Shown one piece after another: positions 7,621-9,468 of a stretch of 9,468 nucleotides of DNA; position 1 is the stretch's first letter; each line of letters begins with the position of its first letter. Below the pieces are notes generated by a model. That model worked only from the letters and a program-made list of their open reading frames with translations. It ran no database searches and was not told the DNA's origin. Source of the stretch: Candidatus Hydrogenedentota bacterium (lineage in GTDB: Bacteria; Hydrogenedentota; Hydrogenedentia; Hydrogenedentales; CAITNO01); contig DSBB01000171.1 in the NCBI GenBank assembly GCA_011046175.1, positions 1 to 9,468 on the forward strand, given 5' to 3'. The translations under genes and the position numbers were made by a program.

Positions 7621-7730
7621 CGCAAGAGTTACCTTTTGCGACTGCGCCGCAGGCGCCACTTCTTCCGGGCGAAGTCCCGGACGAAGCGTAGAATCTTTGT
7701 TCGGTACATCTGCGCAAAGCGCGTAGATGT
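7621..7730. repeat. Cluster of four short hairpins
   Basis: Four stem-loops occur in 110 bp. They are CGCAAGAG/CTTTTGCG with loop TTAC (7621-7640, one G-T pair), CTGCG/CGCAG around a single base (7642-7652), TCCGGG/CCCGGA with a 6-base loop (7664-7681), and ACATCT-GCGC/GCGC-AGATGT with a 2-base bulge and AAA loop (7706-7730). The 14-mer CTGCGCCGCAGGCG (7642-7655) recurs at 8015-8028. This looks like a composite of REP-type extragenic palindromes; no coding or RNA family is recognised. Confidence 0.5.
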
Positions 7731-7754
7731 TTGGTGTAAGTATTGCATCAACCA

Positions 7755-7782
7755 CCGTCATTCCCGCGAAAGCGGGAATCCA
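7755..7782 (+). repeat. REP-like palindrome, left arm of a 28-bp inverted pair
   Basis: The core is ATTCCCGC-GAAA-GCGGGAAT, an 8-bp stem with a GNRA-type GAAA loop when read as RNA. The 28 bp are the exact reverse complement of 7814-7841. The core type (ATTCCC-N8-GGGAAT) is a widespread bacterial repeat form, resembling the dRS3 repeats of Neisseria. Confidence 0.8.
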
Positions 7783-7813
7783 GTGATATAGCGCATGAAC
7801 CGGCGAAAGTTCG

Positions 7814-7841
7814 TGGATTCCCGCTTTCGCGGGAATGACGG
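7814..7841 (-). repeat. REP-like palindrome, right arm of the 28-bp inverted pair
   Basis: This is the exact reverse complement of 7755-7782, separated from it by 31 bases. Together they can form a long 28-bp cruciform or hairpin, or two separate 8-bp hairpins. A diverged single copy in the same orientation (one change, C to T, in the compared 22 bases) lies at 8288-8309. Confidence 0.8.
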
Positions 7842-8149
7842 GGAAAATTGCGCGTCCGTCTGATTTTGGGTTGCGGCTAACGCCCGCGTTGGAGTTTTCT
7901 TCCTTTTCGTTTATTGTCGCCATTAGTGAACGTCAATGCAACTTTTGCGTAAGGAGGCCGATGCGTGAAATAAGGGATGCGTGTTACGGGACGGGCATTC
8001 GTGACGTTTTTGGTCTGCGCCGCAGGCGATGAAAACACGGCAAGTTGTTTGGTTGTGAAACGTATGAGACGTATGGTATCTTTGGACTGCCCTGAGATTT
8101 CCGTATGTTGTGTGCGCTTCAGTACGCTGGGGAGCCTACTATAACCCTG

Positions 8150-8207
8150 CATGCTAAAGCATGAACAACATACATTTTCATCGTTAACGACGGAGGCTGA
8201 AAGCCTC
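8150..8207. repeat. Three perfect short palindromes in 58 bp
   Basis: CATGCT-AA-AGCATG (8150-8163), TCGTTAACGA (8181-8190) and GAGGCT-GAA-AGCCTC (8193-8207) lie in a row. No T-run follows and no gene ends nearby, so they are not obvious terminators. They may be the remains of a dispersed palindromic element. Confidence 0.45.
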
Positions 8208-8245
8208 ATTAAGAACGGCGCTGTTTCCGAAAGATTTCATATCCC

Positions 8246-8358
8246 GCATAGATGTTTTGTGCAGGTATTGCGTCAACCATCATCATTCCCGCTTTCGTGG
8301 GAATGACGGAAAACGTGGAGTCTGTGTGTATTGCTGGGGTTGCGAGCAACGCCCGCGT
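8246..8358. repeat. REP-containing element, copy B (113 bp), abutting the GH38 ribosome binding site
   Basis: This is a diverged direct copy of 7721-7889 that lacks one REP arm and the spacer. The size difference (56 bp) fits loss of the segment between the two ATTCCC repeats seen in copy A. It ends one base before the Shine-Dalgarno of the GH38 gene and carries a GTTG-CGAG-CAAC hairpin (8339-8350) in the presumed leader. Confidence 0.55.
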
Positions 8359-8363
8359 GAGGG
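8359..8363 (+). promoter_or_regulatory. Shine-Dalgarno GAGGG for the GH38 gene
   Basis: GAGGG is followed by seven bases (TACGCCA) and ATG at 8371. It fixes the start and immediately follows the end of the repeated element. Confidence 0.7.
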
Positions 8364-8370
8364 TACGCCA

Positions 8371-9468
8371 ATGAATAAACAATGTGTAATCCATATCATA
8401 TCGAACACGCACTGGGACCGCGAATGGCTGCATAACTTCCAGGAGACGCGGATGCGGCTGGTCGAGTTTCTCGACCTGTTACTGGAGGTAATGGAAGACG
8501 ATGACGAGTACCGCTCGTTCGTGCTGGATTCGCAGGCGGTTCCCGTCGAGGATTATCTCGCGGTGCGTCCCGAGAACGAAGCGCGGCTTCGGCGGCTGAT
8601 CGAGTCGGAGCGGCTGCTCATCGGGCCGTGGTACACCTGTCCGGAAGGGTTCGAGGTGAACGGCGAATCGCTCGTGCGCAACCTGCTCATGGGGCACAAG
8701 GTCGCCGCTGCCTTCGGCCATGTGATGAAGGTGGGGCACACGCCCTTCTCCTATGGGCAGAACTCGCAGATGCCGCAACTCTACGCGGGTTTCGGCATTG
8801 ACACCATCCTGTTTTACCACGGTGTCAGTCATGACGACACGCCCAACGAGTTTATCTTCGAGGGCGCGGACGGCACATGCATTCTCGGCTCGCAGATGAG
8901 CAGCATGGCGCGGTACAACTTTTATCACGGCGTGTACCGTCCCGCGGTGATGGGCAAGACCACAGCCGACCGCGAGTATGAGTGGCGCGAGGGCGGCTCG
9001 CCGTTCCACCGCGCCGCGCTCGAACAGGCTTTGGAGCATTACCTGTTGCTTGCGCCGCCGCGCACGGTGGACAAGAAGCGGTTCGCGCAATGTGTGCGCG
9101 CCCTGCGCGATGCGGAAGCGAACACGGCGACCACGCGGCATCTGGCGTTTATGATGGGGCACGACAGCAGCGTCGCCGATCCGCTGGAGAAGGAGATGGC
9201 CGCGCTTACCCGCGAGGCGCTTGCCGGCGACGAAGTGGTGCGCGGACACTACGAGGAGATGATGGCCGCCATCCGCGCCGAGGCGGACTGGAACGACCTG
9301 CAGGTGCTGTCCGGCGAACGGCGCGTGCCTAAGCCCATGCCCGCCACGCTGCATCTCTACAGCGATGTGTTGTCAAGCCGCACGCGCATGAAGTACCGCA
9401 GTTCACAGGCGGAGTATCTCATACAACGGCGCGTGGAACCCTTCGCCGTGGCGGGCATGGGCTTGGGC
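8371..9468 (+). CDS. GH38 alpha-mannosidase-like protein with altered catalytic site (3' end beyond window)
   Basis: The first 366 residues are in the window, and the frame is open to the right edge. Family features of bacterial, MngB-like GH38 proteins are NTHWDREW (12-19, zinc ligands H14 and D16 expected), LIGPWY (83-88), NGESLVRNLLMGH (97-109), SQMPQLYAGFGID (132-144) and the three-helix segment LYSDVLSSRTRMKYR (329-343). Normally GxxPDxFGHxxQMPQ supplies the nucleophile Asp, also a zinc ligand. Here it reads GHTPFSYGQNSQMPQ (122-136), placing F126 where Asp is expected. The NGxDH-type block also looks changed (MMGHDSS, 261-267). The protein may therefore be a divergent subfamily with other chemistry, or inactive. 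No signal peptide is seen, so it is probably cytoplasmic. It is transcribed away from all other genes here. Confidence 0.85.
   Translation, partial: MNKQCVIHIISNTHWDREWLHNFQETRMRLVEFLDLLLEVMEDDDEYRSFVLDSQAVPVEDYLAVRPENEARLRRLIESERLLIGPWYTCPEGFEVNGESLVRNLLMGHKVAAAFGHVMKVGHTPFSYGQNSQMPQLYAGFGIDTILFYHGVSHDDTPNEFIFEGADGTCILGSQMSSMARYNFYHGVYRPAVMGKTTADREYEWREGGSPFHRAALEQALEHYLLLAPPRTVDKKRFAQCVRALRDAEANTATTRHLAFMMGHDSSVADPLEKEMAALTREALAGDEVVRGHYEEMMAAIRAEADWNDLQVLSGERRVPKPMPATLHLYSDVLSSRTRMKYRSSQAEYLIQRRVEPFAVAGMGLG

Larger units (their letters stand above)
7721..7889. repeat. REP-containing element, copy A (169 bp)
   Basis: The left 45 bp (7721-7765) match 8246-8290 at 38 of 45 positions, and six of the seven differences are transitions. 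The right part matches at 7820-7841 (21 of 22 against 8288-8309) and 7868-7889 (19 of 22 against 8337-8358). A small stem GTTG/TAAC near 7870-7881 corresponds to GTTG/CAAC in copy B. Copy A holds the complete inverted REP pair. Confidence 0.6.
7520..8370. other. Divergent intergenic region filled with hairpins and REP-like repeats, no credible gene
   Basis: These 851 bp separate the minus-strand sialidase-like gene from the plus-strand GH38 gene. Open frames exist here, but they read through the repeats in both directions, have no family resemblance and translate palindromes into motifs such as VIPAKAG and WIPAFAG, typical of REP-derived spurious proteins. Contents in order are the operator-like dyad, a hairpin cluster (7621-7730), element copy A with an inverted REP pair, a relatively unstructured stretch (~7890-8140), a palindrome cluster (8150-8207), element copy B and the GH38 ribosome binding site. 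Promoters for the two flanking genes must lie here, but none is clear. Confidence 0.7.

Noticed and set aside
7576..7627. Sigma-70 promoter for the sialidase-like gene
   Set aside because: TTGCGT and several AT-rich hexamers are present, but no pair has both a fair -10 match and proper spacing.
7591..7923. Minus-strand open frame of 110 codons across the REP pair
   Set aside because: The translation (VIPAKAG, WIPAFAGMT) is the usual product of reading through REP palindromes, with no sign of a protein family.
7721..8358. CRISPR-like array
   Set aside because: There are only two diverged copies more than 500 bp apart with unequal length; there is no regular spacer pattern and there are no cas genes.
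8209..8433. Minus-strand open frame of 74 codons across element copy B
   Set aside because: It is the same REP read-through, and it overlaps the start of the GH38 gene.
8479..9354. Minus-strand open frame of 291 codons
   Set aside because: It is opposite the GH38 frame, which has clear family blocks and a good ribosome binding site; the minus frame is His/Arg-rich and unrecognisable.

Overview
The window carries seven protein-coding genes on a moderately GC-rich bacterial chromosome. Six lie on the minus strand and one on the plus strand, and there is no tRNA, rRNA, CRISPR array or transposase. The gene content (bacillithiol genes, a secreted protein with a formylglycine-generating-enzyme-type domain, a sialidase-like propeller protein, a GH38 enzyme) suggests an uncultured-type polysaccharide degrader of the Planctomycetota / Lentisphaerota / Verrucomicrobiota / Hydrogenedentota sort. 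This placement is inferred from gene content only. Non-ATG starts are common: GTG or TTG is the best start for four of the seven genes.

Layout, left to right. Positions 1-2477 (minus) hold the first ~825 residues of a large secreted chimera: a signal peptide, a beta-rich N-terminal part, a glycosidase-like TIM barrel, then an FGE/SUMF1-type domain cut by the window edge. A gap of 188 bp follows, with two stem-loops that could alternate. Positions 2666-6164 (minus) form a compact operon, transcribed right to left: SAM methyltransferase, bshC, bshB, then a zinc-ribbon protein with five ten-residue repeats. The first three genes are joined by TAATG and GTGA overlaps. The methyltransferase next to two bacillithiol genes is a candidate for the enzyme that N-methylates bacillithiol. 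No bshA is in the window. Positions 6341-7519 (minus) encode a five-Asp-box sialidase/BNR-type protein with a perfect Shine-Dalgarno and an 18-bp dyad upstream. Positions 7520-8370 are an 851-bp divergent intergenic region packed with hairpins and REP-like repeats. These include a perfect 28-bp inverted pair and two diverged copies of a larger element, one of which ends at the ribosome binding site of the next gene. Positions 8371-9468 (plus) hold the first 366 residues of a GH38 alpha-mannosidase-like protein whose expected catalytic Asp appears to be Phe.

There are two functional themes. One is low-molecular-weight thiol (bacillithiol) synthesis and probable modification. The other is glycan degradation, represented by the chimera, the sialidase-like protein and the GH38 protein. 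The most interesting points are the methyltransferase-bshC-bshB-zinc ribbon operon, the altered GH38 active site, and the repeat-filled divergent region.
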